NCBI GenBank assembly: GCA_016716225.1
Contig: JADJWT010000001.1
Coordinates: 2,738,501-2,802,500 of the forward strand
DNA from: Ignavibacteriota bacterium
GTDB taxonomy: Bacteria > Bacteroidota > Ignavibacteria > Ignavibacteriales > Melioribacteraceae
Direction: 5' to 3'
DNA: 64,000 nucleotides
Under the pieces are notes generated by a model that searched no databases, was not told the origin of the DNA, and saw only the letters and a list, made by a program, of their open reading frames with translations. A program made the translations under genes and the position numbers. Below are positions 44,213-54,199 of this stretch, piece after piece (within the stretch, counting starts at the first letter, position 1; each line of letters starts with the position of its first letter).

Positions 44213-46705
44213 ATGAAACATTTTATATTAATTTTTCACTTTTTTACAAGTTTAATATTTTCCCAACATCTTGAAATTTCCGGAACTATTTTGGATGGGA
44301 AAACGAAATTACCATTGAGTTCTGCTAATGTATTTTTACAAAATTATAAAATAGGAGTTGCTTCTGATATTGATGGAAAATTTAAAATATTATCTCAATA
44401 TGATGAAAACGATTCTCTAATTATAAGTTACATCGGTTATGAAACTCAAAAAATAAGTCTAAAAGATTTTAATAAATCAGATAAAACAATTGAACTTGCA
44501 TGGGTTGATTACAAATTACAATCAGTTGTTGTAAGTGCAATAATTTCCGATGAGAAAAAATCTCCGATATCATTTTCTAAAATTAAAAAGAAAGAAATAG
44601 AAGAAAATTATTCTGTACAAGATGTTCCTGAATATTTATCTTATTTGCCTTCAACAACATTTTATTCCGAGAGTGGGAATGGAATAGGATATAATTATTT
44701 AAGTATTAGAGGTTTTGATCAAAGAAGAATTTCTGTCTCAGTTAACGGAATTCCTCAAAACGATCCGGAAGATCACAATATTTATTGGCTGGATTTACCG
44801 GATTTATTAGAAAGTACTGAGTTAATTCAAGTACAAAGAGGAGCCGGCGCTGGCTCAATTGGTTATCCTTCTATAGGTGGATCTATAAATATTATAACTT
44901 CACCTTTTTCGGATAAACCAAATTTCGAACTATCCTTATCTGGTGGAAGTTACAATACAAAAAAATACAGTGCAAAATTTGCAAGTGGTTTGATTGAAAA
45001 TAAATATTCAATTTATGCAAAACTTTCAAAAATTATGAGTAGTGGATACAGAGACAAAAGCTGGGTTGATTTTAATTCTTACCACATTGCTGCGGCGAGA
45101 TATGATAAAAATATTACAACCCAAATTAATTTTTTCGGTGGACCAATTTCTGATGGATTAGCTTATACCGGATTACCAAAATTCGCAATTAAGAATAAAG
45201 AATTACGAAAAGAAAATTTATCTTATTGGGAAGCTGACAAAAACTCATATACTTATAAAGTTGAAAGAAAATCTTCGGAAATTGAAAACTTTTCTCAGCC
45301 GCATTTTGAGCTTTTGAATGAGTTTCAAATATCAAATAATCTCACTTTAAGTAATGCATTATTTTTAGTTATGGGTGAAGGATTTTTTGATTATGATGGC
45401 TCTTGGTCTATTTACTATGATGATTATTTTCGGTTAAAACAAAACGGATTTGATTCTACATTTGCTCCACAAAATGCAATAATTCATGCTGTAGTAAAAA
45501 ATAAACAATGGGGAATAATTCCAAGGTTAACTTGGGAGCACAATAATGGTAAATTAGTTTCCGGATTAGAATATAGAAATCATAAATCAAAACACTGGGG
45601 AAATATTAGATTTGCTGAAAATATTCCTGCAAATGTATCCCAAAATTATCAATACTATTACTACGAAGGTGGAAAAGATATCGTTAATTTTTTCTTAAAT
45701 GAAAATTATAATTTCACGGAAAATTTTAATTTGATGGCAGAAATTCAACTTTCATTTCACGAATATAAGTTATTGAATGAAAAGTATTTAGATTATTCCA
45801 TTTCAATTAACGATTTATATCTAAATCCAAGATTTGGAGTAAATTATAAATTCAATAATCAAATAAATTCATATTTATCATTTGCAAAAGTAACTCGTGA
45901 ACCCAGATTGAAAAATTATTACGATTCAGCTGAATCCAGCGCTGGAGAAACTCCACAATTTGAATTAAATAAATTTGGCAATTTCGATTTCAAAAAACCT
46001 TTGGTAAAACCAGAAATTATGACGAATCTTGAATTGGGAGCACGTTTTTCAAAATCTAATTTGGGGATCAATTTAAATTTGTTTTTAATGTTATTTAAAG
46101 ATGAAATTGTTAGTCAAGGTCAGTTAGATCGTTTTGGCCAGCCAATCACTGGGAATGTTGATAAAACAATTCATTCCGGAATAGAGATTGAAGGATTTTT
46201 TAAGATTAACTCAATATACGAAATAATTTTTAATTCAACTTTTAGCAAAAATTATATTAGTGATGGTTCCACATTTGTAAATACTTTTGATGAGTTTGGG
46301 AATTCTATAACTAAACAAATAGATCTTAAGGAAAATTCAATTCCCGGTTTCCCAAATTTAATTTCAAATGTAATATTTAAAGTGAATTTTGAAAATCTGA
46401 ATTTCCAAATAATTTCAAAATATGTTGGTAAATATTATTCAGATTTTTATGACGAGAATTTATCAAATTTAATTCATGAAAATCCCGGAATTGTAACATA
46501 TAACAGCAATGAGGTTGATCAATATTTTGTGATGAATATTCTTGGAAGTTACAATTTTCAAATAAAATCATTTCTAAGTTCTGCTAAACTGTTTTTTCAA
46601 TTAAATAATGCTTTTGATAATTTATATGCAGCTTATGCAACTGGTGGAGATTTTTTTCCAGCTGCTGAAAGAAATATTTTAGTTGGAATTAAATTAGGTT
46701 TATAA
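44213..46705 (+). CDS. TonB-dependent outer-membrane receptor, probably for thiamine
   Basis: 830 residues from ATG 44213 with AAGGA upstream (an in-frame TTG at 44198 overlaps the Shine-Dalgarno). Signal peptide about 1-20, a carboxypeptidase-regulatory-like domain (ISGTILDGKTKLPLSSANVF), plug domain (QDVPEYLSYLPST … VQRGAGAGSIGYPSIGGSINI), and a 22-strand-type barrel ending in VGIKLGL. Encoded directly behind a TPP riboswitch and followed by thiamine pyrophosphokinase, it is expected to import thiamine or a phosphorylated form across the outer membrane, like the OMR1-type receptors of Bacteroidota. Confidence 0.88.
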   Translation: MKHFILIFHFFTSLIFSQHLEISGTILDGKTKLPLSSANVFLQNYKIGVASDIDGKFKILSQYDENDSLIISYIGYETQKISLKDFNKSDKTIELAWVDYKLQSVVVSAIISDEKKSPISFSKIKKKEIEENYSVQDVPEYLSYLPSTTFYSESGNGIGYNYLSIRGFDQRRISVSVNGIPQNDPEDHNIYWLDLPDLLESTELIQVQRGAGAGSIGYPSIGGSINIITSPFSDKPNFELSLSGGSYNTKKYSAKFASGLIENKYSIYAKLSKIMSSGYRDKSWVDFNSYHIAAARYDKNITTQINFFGGPISDGLAYTGLPKFAIKNKELRKENLSYWEADKNSYTYKVERKSSEIENFSQPHFELLNEFQISNNLTLSNALFLVMGEGFFDYDGSWSIYYDDYFRLKQNGFDSTFAPQNAIIHAVVKNKQWGIIPRLTWEHNNGKLVSGLEYRNHKSKHWGNIRFAENIPANVSQNYQYYYYEGGKDIVNFFLNENYNFTENFNLMAEIQLSFHEYKLLNEKYLDYSISINDLYLNPRFGVNYKFNNQINSYLSFAKVTREPRLKNYYDSAESSAGETPQFELNKFGNFDFKKPLVKPEIMTNLELGARFSKSNLGINLNLFLMLFKDEIVSQGQLDRFGQPITGNVDKTIHSGIEIEGFFKINSIYEIIFNSTFSKNYISDGSTFVNTFDEFGNSITKQIDLKENSIPGFPNLISNVIFKVNFENLNFQIISKYVGKYYSDFYDENLSNLIHENPGIVTYNSNEVDQYFVMNILGSYNFQIKSFLSSAKLFFQLNNAFDNLYAAYATGGDFFPAAERNILVGIKLGL

Positions 46706-46727
46706 AAAAATCTCAAAAAAAAATATT

Positions 46728-47381
46728 ATGAAAAAAGCAATTTTAATAGCAAACGGTGATAAACCAACAAAAAAAATAATCTCATATTTTCAAAAGTTGG
46801 GTTACAAAACTATAATTTGTGCTGATGGAGGAGCAAATTCAGCTAAAAAAATAAAAGTAATTCCGGATTTTATTATTGGTGATTTGGATTCAGTAACGAA
46901 TGAAACTTTAAAATATTTTAGAGGAAAATCGGAAATAATAAAATTATCACGACAAAATGATACCGATGTAGAAAAAGCATTAAAGTTTCTAATCAAAAAA
47001 AAATATAATGAAATTGTTTTACTTGGTGCAACCGGAGACAGACTTGATCATTCATTGTGCAATATTGGCATAGTTCTAAAATTTTTCGATAAAATGAAAA
47101 TCACTCTTGTGCACAAAAATTCAATCTTAAAAGCTTATACAGGAATTGTAAATATTGAAACAGAAATAGGTGAAACAATTTCTTTATACGGAATCGAGTC
47201 ATTAACAAAAATCACTTCAGTTGGATTGAAATATAAATTGAAAAATATTCCACTTCCATTTGGCGAAAAGGAGAGTACAAGTAATATGGCAGTTGCACAA
47301 AATATTAAACTTAAAATTAGTAATGGAAAAATTTTAGTTGTTCGAGACTTAAAAACTTTAATAAAATATGATCTCGTTTAG
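46728..47381 (+). CDS. thiN: Thiamine pyrophosphokinase
   Basis: 217 residues with the catalytic-domain motifs IANGDKP, CADGGANSAKK, PDFIIGDLDSV, RQNDTDVEKAL and LGATGDRLDHSLCN, then the thiamine-binding C-terminal beta domain (GETISLYGIES, STSNMA). Converts thiamine to TPP using ATP. Second gene of the TPP-regulated operon, 22 bases after the receptor gene, overlapping the symporter gene by 14 bases. Its presence means that imported, unphosphorylated thiamine can be used directly. Confidence 0.93.
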   Translation: MKKAILIANGDKPTKKIISYFQKLGYKTIICADGGANSAKKIKVIPDFIIGDLDSVTNETLKYFRGKSEIIKLSRQNDTDVEKALKFLIKKKYNEIVLLGATGDRLDHSLCNIGIVLKFFDKMKITLVHKNSILKAYTGIVNIETEIGETISLYGIESLTKITSVGLKYKLKNIPLPFGEKESTSNMAVAQNIKLKISNGKILVVRDLKTLIKYDLV

Positions 47382-48837
47382 TTCATTAGATATTTTTATC
47401 ATTATTGCTTTTCTGATTGGAATAATTTTAATAGGATTTTTATCGAATAAAAAAAAATCAAATTCAAATGAAGAAGATTATTTACTTTCTGGAAGAAAAG
47501 TTGGATTGGTATTATTTGTATTAACGAATGTTGCAACTTGGTATGGTGGTATTCTTGGAGTTGGAGAATTTTCATATAAATACGGGTTAGTAAGTTGGTT
47601 TACGCAAGGTGTTCCTTACTATATTTTCGCATTAATTTTTGCTTTAACTTTTGCAGAAAAAATTAGAGAAGCAAAATTATTTACTATTCCGGATAAGCTT
47701 GAAAACATTTATGGCAAAAAAGTTAGTCTAATTTCCGCATTATTAATTTTTATACTTGTTTCTCCGGCACCATATCTTTTAATGCTTGCTCAAATTTTAA
47801 AAATAATATTCGATATAGATATTTTCTTCGCACTTATTATTAGTGCGGTTTCATCAAGTATTTATTTGATTAAAGGCGGATATAAAGCAAACATTTGGGC
47901 AGATGCATTTTCATTTTTTATAATGTTTTTGGGATTTATAGTAATTGTTGTAATCGCAAATAATAGCTTTGGTGGTATAAGTTTTTTAATAAATAATTTA
48001 CCAGAAAAACATTTGCAAATTACCGGTGGAACTTCACTAACGTTTATTTTTGTTTGGTTTTTAATTGCACTTTGGACATTTGCAGATCCCGGTTTTCATC
48101 AAAGATGTTATTCAGCAAAAAGCGGAAATGTTGCAAAAAAAGGAATAATAATTTCAATTATATTTTGGATGCTTTTTGATTTTTTAACAAACACAACCGG
48201 ATTATACGCTAAAGCAATTTTGCCAAATTTAGAAAGTCCGATTTTATCTTTTCCGTATCTTGCACAAGAAATTTTATCATCTGGATATAAAGGAATTTTT
48301 TTTGCCGCAATGATTGCAACAGTTTTATCAACATTAAATAGTTTTATTTTTTTGAGTGCAACAACATTTAGCGTTGATTTTGTTACAAGAATTTTAAAAA
48401 ACTATAATAGTAGCAAATCAAGTAATAAAAAATTTATAAATAGATTTTTTTTGAAATATAATTTTAGTGAAAATAATAATTCGGGAAATATTGTTTTATT
48501 TACTAAATGGGGAATTTTCTTTTCGTTATTTATTTCAGTTGTCTTTGCATATTTTTTTCAATCAGTTGTACAACTTTGGTATTTAATTGGAAGTATTTGT
48601 ATTCCCGGAATGATTTTAATAGTAATTTCTGCATATTATTCAAATATCAGAATAAATAATTCATATGCATTTACCGAAATCGTTTTTGGATTATCTGCAA
48701 GTTTAATTTGGATTTTTTTAAGATCAAAAAATTATTCAATATTTTTAAACGATATTGAACCAATGATTATTGGATTATTTTTTGCGCTAATAATTCACAT
48801 AACTGGAATTATTCAAAAAAAAAGCCAGACTAATTAG
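47368..48837 (+). CDS. Sodium:solute symporter (SSS/SLC5 family), candidate thiamine importer
   Basis: 489 residues with about 13 TM helices. SSS-family features: NVATWYGG in TM2, GILGVGEFSYKYG, IKGGYKANIWADAF, WTFADPGFHQRCYSAKS and the TM8 region MIATVLSTLNSF that usually holds the second sodium site. The 14-base overlap with thiN and the shared TPP riboswitch make it the only inner-membrane transporter of the operon, the place occupied by PnuT in many Bacteroidota. Thiamine or a precursor is the inferred substrate. Confidence 0.85.
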   Translation: MISFSSLDIFIIIAFLIGIILIGFLSNKKKSNSNEEDYLLSGRKVGLVLFVLTNVATWYGGILGVGEFSYKYGLVSWFTQGVPYYIFALIFALTFAEKIREAKLFTIPDKLENIYGKKVSLISALLIFILVSPAPYLLMLAQILKIIFDIDIFFALIISAVSSSIYLIKGGYKANIWADAFSFFIMFLGFIVIVVIANNSFGGISFLINNLPEKHLQITGGTSLTFIFVWFLIALWTFADPGFHQRCYSAKSGNVAKKGIIISIIFWMLFDFLTNTTGLYAKAILPNLESPILSFPYLAQEILSSGYKGIFFAAMIATVLSTLNSFIFLSATTFSVDFVTRILKNYNSSKSSNKKFINRFFLKYNFSENNNSGNIVLFTKWGIFFSLFISVVFAYFFQSVVQLWYLIGSICIPGMILIVISAYYSNIRINNSYAFTEIVFGLSASLIWIFLRSKNYSIFLNDIEPMIIGLFFALIIHITGIIQKKSQTN

Positions 48838-48846
48838 CCTGGCTTT
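48821..48846. terminator. Bidirectional terminator between the symporter gene and the FG-GAP gene
   Basis: AAAGCCAG / CTGGCTTT with a loop containing CTAATTAG. The symporter stop codon (48835-48837) lies within the loop. The A-tract before it is a T-run for the minus strand, so it serves the minus-strand gene at least as well. Confidence 0.75.
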
Positions 48847-48866
48847 CAAATCTTAAAAATGCAAAC

Positions 48867-51455
48867 TTATTTCAGTAATAGCATTTTCTTTGTAACAACA
48901 TTATTATTGCTCGATAATCTGTAAATATAAGTTCCGCTTGCTAAGTTTGAAGCATCAAAATTATATGTGAATTTACCGGCTTTCAATGATTTATTATTTA
49001 GGATTGTTGCAACTTCTCTTCCTAAAATATCATAAACTCTTAAATCAACAACAGCTTGTTCAGGTAAACCAAAACTAATAGTTGTAGTTGGGTTAAAAGG
49101 ATTAGGATAGTTTTGATCAACATAGAATCTTGATGGAATTAATTCCTCAACACCAACCGGAGTAATATCATTTACAAATGTTACTGTAAATGTATCCATA
49201 CTTGCAGCTGTTTGAGAATTAGCATCCAAAACCAATACTGTCCAATCAAAAGTAATTGAGTCAGCGCCAGCCATTAAACCTAAAATATCTGTAGCATTAA
49301 CAGTAATATAAGGTTCAAGTGATTGAGCTGTAAACACTTCTGGTAAAGCTACAAATTGGTATCCAAGGATATCATTATTTAAATCTACTGCTGCTTCCCA
49401 ACCAACATTAAATGTTTCAGCAGAATCTGTAATAGAAATAGTTGCGCCATCTGCGGGAGTTAATAATCCGAAATATGGAAGTGGGGCAACTGAAACATTT
49501 TGAGTAATATCTGAATATTTTAGGAATGTAATTTGATATCCGTCGTTATAAACACTTGATGCAGATGTAAATTGAGTAGCTACACCAACAGCAGAAATTG
49601 GCCATGTTGGTTCTGCACCTTCATCTACATCTGTTTCTTTATCAACTCTACCAATCAAAGTTGAACCATATCCTGTCCATAAAGTTAAATTTGCATTACT
49701 TCCGGAAGCTGGCCATGCAGGCGATTCGGCAGTTTTTGTAACACCTGAAATTTTTATTAATGTTCCTTCGTACATTTCTGCATTTTCAAGATAAGCATCA
49801 ATAGTTAGTGATTTTGCTAATACAACCCTGCCAGAATCAACAAGAGTTATATCAACAGCAGGATCAGTAATCATAACTTCATTTAAACCTCTGTATTGTG
49901 CAACTTTTCCAGTTGCAACTACTCTATCGCCAACGTTCAAATCTGGTCCAGGATTTCCATTTGAAAATAATTGTAGACCACCAGTTGCATCTTGAATAAA
50001 TACCTGCATACTGTTAAGATCTAATGATTTATTAAGAACAACCCCGGATACTGTTACTGTTTGATCAACATTATCTGGAATAAAGTCAGAATTTTCATCA
50101 ACTTTTGCTTCACCAATTGTAAGAAGATTATCTACTGGATATCTATCAAGTATAACAAGAGGAATTAGTCCAGTTGCTGGTATTCCGGAATAAACTACTT
50201 CCAAGTCTGCATCAGCGTCTAAATTGCCAACTCTAATTACATCTAAACGACCACCACTTGCATAAAGTAATTCATCAATTCTTGAGATGTAATAATTTGC
50301 GGGATCAGTTATACTTCCGCCTTGATATTCAACTCTATAAACTCCGTTATTTGGGCTTCCGCCGCGAGTACCAACAATTAAATCAAGATTTCCATCTCCG
50401 TCAATGTCACCAGCGTCACCACCATAAAGTTGTCCACCAGCACCAATAAATGACGACATATTTGCAATTTTAGTTGCTGAATAATTACCGTTTTCTACTT
50501 GAAGTAACATAACATTTTGATTTCCTGCTCCCCAACCGGAAACTAATACTTCTTTAACTCCATCATTGTTAATATCAACTGTAACTGATGATTTCCAAGA
50601 ACCTGTTGGAACAAAACCAGTAAGAACAGGTTCTGTTGTATAGCTGCCATTTGAATAAACAACCGGGGTTACATTTCCATTGCTATGGATTAGAAGTATA
50701 ACACTATCAACAACTGCGATATCATAAATAGTTCCGGCATCAACAACAAAATTAGTATCGGATAGAGCACTAACTTCAAGTGTAAAAGTTTCAGAACCAT
50801 CAGCATCATCCGGAATATTATCAACAGAAATTACTCCGAATCTTTCGGCACCAGCTCTCGCTCCAAAAACAATTTCTTCCGTTCCATCGGAATCAACATC
50901 TGTTAAATGCCATTTAAATGGTCTTAAATTATAATTTGGTGCGTCAATAATCGTCCAAGAAGCATTTGGTTTAAAAGTTCCATCTCCATTATCAACGCCC
51001 ATTTCGTCAGAACCATCACCTTTGGATTCAAATACAATTACACGAGTATAAATTGAATCGCCGGCACTAAAATTATTAACTGGTCCCCATATAATTTCCA
51101 TTTTACCGTCTTTATCCCAATCGCCAGCAGCAAGAGGTGGCCAAGTATTTTGACCTTCTAATGGTAATCTTGTTGACCAGACTACTTCCCAACCTGAGCC
51201 GCTGTTTTCATATTTATAAATTCTAGGGACCCAATCTAAACCTGCAAGATCAGACCAATCATTTGAAACGCCATAGATTTCTTTTAATCCATCACCATCG
51301 AAATCTACACCGACAATTGCTTCACCCCAACCGCCAACATCTAGGGTGTCATTCGGAATTAGTGCACTTCTTTTGAAGATATCTGTTTGAGCAAACAAAA
51401 CAGATGAAAGAAGTAATGTTGAAATTATGAGAAATGTAAAATTGAATTTTCTCAT
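48867..51455 (-). CDS. Secreted FG-GAP/VCBS-repeat protein with OB-like domain and type IX sorting domain
   Basis: 862 residues: signal peptide (about 1-22), an N-terminal propeller of FG-GAP repeats with calcium-type loops (VDFDGDGLKEI, GDWDKDGKMEI, DVDSDGTEEIVFG, DINNDGVKEVLVSG, GDIDGDGNLDLIVG), then an OB-fold-like region (about 450-640, VTVSGVVLNKS … GDRVVATGKV), an Ig-like segment, and the sorting domain (DQNYPNPFNP … TKKMLLLK). Surface or extracellular adhesion or binding protein; no catalytic motif. Its start has AAGGAGG upstream and lies 31 bases after the stop of the gene before it, so the two form an operon. Confidence 0.87.
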   Translation of the reverse strand: MRKFNFTFLIISTLLLSSVLFAQTDIFKRSALIPNDTLDVGGWGEAIVGVDFDGDGLKEIYGVSNDWSDLAGLDWVPRIYKYENSGSGWEVVWSTRLPLEGQNTWPPLAAGDWDKDGKMEIIWGPVNNFSAGDSIYTRVIVFESKGDGSDEMGVDNGDGTFKPNASWTIIDAPNYNLRPFKWHLTDVDSDGTEEIVFGARAGAERFGVISVDNIPDDADGSETFTLEVSALSDTNFVVDAGTIYDIAVVDSVILLIHSNGNVTPVVYSNGSYTTEPVLTGFVPTGSWKSSVTVDINNDGVKEVLVSGWGAGNQNVMLLQVENGNYSATKIANMSSFIGAGGQLYGGDAGDIDGDGNLDLIVGTRGGSPNNGVYRVEYQGGSITDPANYYISRIDELLYASGGRLDVIRVGNLDADADLEVVYSGIPATGLIPLVILDRYPVDNLLTIGEAKVDENSDFIPDNVDQTVTVSGVVLNKSLDLNSMQVFIQDATGGLQLFSNGNPGPDLNVGDRVVATGKVAQYRGLNEVMITDPAVDITLVDSGRVVLAKSLTIDAYLENAEMYEGTLIKISGVTKTAESPAWPASGSNANLTLWTGYGSTLIGRVDKETDVDEGAEPTWPISAVGVATQFTSASSVYNDGYQITFLKYSDITQNVSVAPLPYFGLLTPADGATISITDSAETFNVGWEAAVDLNNDILGYQFVALPEVFTAQSLEPYITVNATDILGLMAGADSITFDWTVLVLDANSQTAASMDTFTVTFVNDITPVGVEELIPSRFYVDQNYPNPFNPTTTISFGLPEQAVVDLRVYDILGREVATILNNKSLKAGKFTYNFDASNLASGTYIYRLSSNNNVVTKKMLLLK

Positions 51456-51486
51456 TTTGCCTCCTTTAGTTTGTGAATGTGTAAAG

Positions 51487-52950
51487 TTACTTAATTAATA
51501 TCATTTTATTAGAAAATGTTTTTAATCCAACCTGAAGTTGATAAATATATGTTCCGGAAACAAATTTTGAAGCATCAAATGTTAATTTGTAATTTCCTTG
51601 CTCTAGAATTTTATTCTTCAATAAGTCAGTAACTAGTTCACCGGTAATATTATATATTTTAAGTGAAACTTCGTGTTGTGTGTTTAGTGAAAATTCTATT
51701 GTTGTACTTGGGTTAAATGGATTTGGATAATTTTGTTTTAATTCAATTTGGTTGGGTATAAAATTATAATCAATTTGTATATCAGTAATTGTAATTTCTA
51801 TCGTTGGTAATTCAGCCGAGTAATTCCATTTATCAACTGTCCAGCCAAACCAAGATTGAGTATAAATATTATTATTTTCATCAAAATCTACAGCATAATT
51901 TGATGTATATCCGGATGCATTATTTGCTGGATTATGATTATTGTATCTACCTTCAATTAAGAAATTCCATTTTGCGGCATCAATTGTATCTAAAACTTCA
52001 CCAGTATTTGGGTTTGCAATGAAAATTTTTCCATATGCATATCCTCTATTATCACCGGAAACAAAATCCGCATCATGAGCAACAAACAATAAATTTTTCC
52101 CCGGCATATATTGAATTCCGAAAGGTCCAACTTTTAAAGAACCGCTTGTTGTATCTGGAGTAATAAACTCACTTTCAACTTGGAAATCAAATCCATCATA
52201 TAAAGTATAACCATTTACGGGATCGCCAATGTAGCAATAAATTTTATTTTCATCCCAATTGCTAACGTATAAGATTGTGCCATCATTATTTGCGGTAATT
52301 CCTCTTGGTGAACCAATGTCCGGAAGAGTAAACTCTTGTAATATTTTCCCTTGTTTGCCATTAGAAACCCATTTTGGCGCAACATCCGGATTTTCAAAAA
52401 TTATTACTGAGCCAGCTTTTGTTGAATCGCCGGTTTTTGTAACATAAATTCTTCCATTATCGTCAACATCAATTGCCCATATATATTCATCTATTTTATA
52501 TCTCTGAGGATAAGTATAAATGCTATCATCTTTTAATTCAAAAGTTAAAATACTATTACTATTTGTATCATTATTTGGAACATAAACTAAGTTTCCCTTA
52601 GCTGCAATATCATTTGCATCAAACAGAAATTCTTGGTCAAATCCGCTTAACCATTTTGTTCTAAAATCAACTTGTTGATAAGGAACATTTCCAAGTCTTC
52701 CGCTATTTTTACCAGCATTTTTAAATCCAACTAAGTAATGAGCATTTGCGCTTCCCCTATTTACTAATGCAACAAAGGAATCCTCAGAAATTACTCCAAC
52801 AGAAATAACATTATACCCAATACTGTTAAGCGAATCCGGACTATCTGATGTAACATATTCAACAGACCAAGTTCCGTCAAAACTTTGTGAGAAAATAAGA
52901 TTTGAAAAAATTAAAAATAGAAAAAATGACTTTGTGAATTTTCTTACCAT
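51487..52950 (-). CDS. Secreted beta-propeller-like protein with type IX sorting domain
   Basis: 487 residues from ATG 52950, which has a clean AAGGAG 6 bases upstream. A GTG/ATG-type extension to 53031 adds 27 residues without support and is rejected. Signal peptide about 1-20. The middle part has NHL/SMP-30-like blade repeats (WAIDVDDNGRIYVTKTGD, PRGITANNDGTILYVSNWDENKIY, NYAVDFDENNNIYTQSW). Sorting domain KQNYPNPFNPSTTIEF … NKMILIK at the end. Function unknown. It is co-transcribed with the FG-GAP protein. Confidence 0.82.
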   Translation of the reverse strand: MVRKFTKSFFLFLIFSNLIFSQSFDGTWSVEYVTSDSPDSLNSIGYNVISVGVISEDSFVALVNRGSANAHYLVGFKNAGKNSGRLGNVPYQQVDFRTKWLSGFDQEFLFDANDIAAKGNLVYVPNNDTNSNSILTFELKDDSIYTYPQRYKIDEYIWAIDVDDNGRIYVTKTGDSTKAGSVIIFENPDVAPKWVSNGKQGKILQEFTLPDIGSPRGITANNDGTILYVSNWDENKIYCYIGDPVNGYTLYDGFDFQVESEFITPDTTSGSLKVGPFGIQYMPGKNLLFVAHDADFVSGDNRGYAYGKIFIANPNTGEVLDTIDAAKWNFLIEGRYNNHNPANNASGYTSNYAVDFDENNNIYTQSWFGWTVDKWNYSAELPTIEITITDIQIDYNFIPNQIELKQNYPNPFNPSTTIEFSLNTQHEVSLKIYNITGELVTDLLKNKILEQGNYKLTFDASKFVSGTYIYQLQVGLKTFSNKMILIK

Positions 52951-53192
52951 GCTAACTCCTTTCCAAATCAAAAAAATAAAAAAATAAGTTAAATAATATT
53001 GATAAAGAAAATCAAGACAAAATGAATACATGTGTTCTAAACTTTAAAATAACAAATTTCTTGTGTGATTAAAATCATTTTTATTTATTTTTATTGAAAG
53101 CATAATTTTTTTCCTATTTATTGCATTAAAAAAATATTTTTATTTACGATTATTTTCTTGCATTATATTACAAACTGACTTATTTTAAAATC

Positions 53193-53597
53193 ATGAAAAT
53201 TTCATCAAAAATATTAATTACATTTCTTTTAATTCTTTCAACGACAATTGGCGGAACTTTGATTGATTCTTTCGTTGCAAAAAGTAACGGTGATTCTATA
53301 ACTCTTACTTGGCAGACAATAGTTGAAGAAAATGTAAAGGAATTTGAAATTTTAAGAGGCAAAGACAAAGACAATCTTACTCCAATTGCAACAGTTGATG
53401 CAAAAGGAAATAATTCCGAATATTCATTTGTTGATGAAAATGCATATAAAACTTCCGGTTCATTTTATGCTTATGGTTTAGTTTTAGTTGATAATGCCGG
53501 AAATAAATCTCAAGTTGTTATGAACACACAAGTTGTTCATGATAAAGTATCTGGCGTTAAAAGAACTTGGGGAAGTATTAAAGCTCTTTTCAGATAA
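53193..53597 (+). CDS. Small exported protein with fibronectin type III-like domain
   Basis: 134 residues, signal peptide about 1-21, then one FN3-like fold (about 23-115; DSITLTWQTIVEENVKEFEILRG, typical B and C strands with a conserved Trp) and a basic tail. Probably a periplasmic or extracellular interaction module. Preceded by a 161-base gap, which divides it from the divergent secreted-protein operon and presumably holds both promoters. Gene family not otherwise known to me. Confidence 0.65.
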   Translation: MKISSKILITFLLILSTTIGGTLIDSFVAKSNGDSITLTWQTIVEENVKEFEILRGKDKDNLTPIATVDAKGNNSEYSFVDENAYKTSGSFYAYGLVLVDNAGNKSQVVMNTQVVHDKVSGVKRTWGSIKALFR

Positions 53598-53617
53598 ACT
53601 CTTCTTTTTTTCATTTT

Positions 53618-54196
53618 ATGTTAAATCTTAGTGCTCCACTTTATTTAGCTTCTAATTCACCAAGAAGAAAAAAAATGCTGCATTCTTTAGGTATTAGTTT
53701 TCACCATATTTCTATTGAACATGAAGAAGTAATTAATAAAAATCATACACCTTTAATAAACGTAAAAAGACTTGCAAAAGAAAAATGTGAAAAAGCTTTA
53801 GAGAAAATTTGTGAAGGAATTGTAATTTCTGCGGATACAATTGTAGTGCTAAATAATGAAATCATCGGAAAACCAATTGATAAAAATGATGCCGAGAAAA
53901 TTTTAATAAAGTTGAGTGGAAAGACTCACATCGTTTATACTGGTTTTGCAATTTGTGATGTAAAATCAAAAATTATTTTTACAGAATACGAAAAAACTAA
54001 AGTTACTTTTTACGAATTATCTGAAAAACAAATTCGAGAATATATTAATTCTGGAAGTCCAATGGATAAAGCTGGAGCTTACGGAATTCAAGATGATTTT
54101 GGTACTTTATTTGTAAAAAAAATTAACGGTTGTTATAATAATGTTATGGGTTTTCCGATTGCGAAAATTTTTAGAGCATTAGAAAATTTCAAATAA
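53618..54196 (+). CDS. maf: Maf-family nucleoside triphosphate pyrophosphatase
   Basis: 192 residues. YLASNSPRRKKMLHSLGISF at the N-terminus, SADTIVV with catalytic Asp, GKPIDKNDAEKIL, LSGKTHIVYTGFAI, and GSPMDKAGAYGIQD. The motifs fit the house-cleaning dTTP/UTP pyrophosphatase (YhdE-like) group. Removes non-canonical or excess nucleotides and is linked to septum control. Encoded 20 bases after the FN3-like gene and 3 before the YbhN-like gene. Confidence 0.93.
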   Translation: MLNLSAPLYLASNSPRRKKMLHSLGISFHHISIEHEEVINKNHTPLINVKRLAKEKCEKALEKICEGIVISADTIVVLNNEIIGKPIDKNDAEKILIKLSGKTHIVYTGFAICDVKSKIIFTEYEKTKVTFYELSEKQIREYINSGSPMDKAGAYGIQDDFGTLFVKKINGCYNNVMGFPIAKIFRALENFK

Positions 54197-54199
54197 AAT

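Noticed and set aside
52951..53031. 27-residue extension of the beta-propeller protein
   Set aside because: ATG 52950 has a perfect Shine-Dalgarno and begins a proper signal peptide; the extension would place two hydrophobic stretches in tandem.
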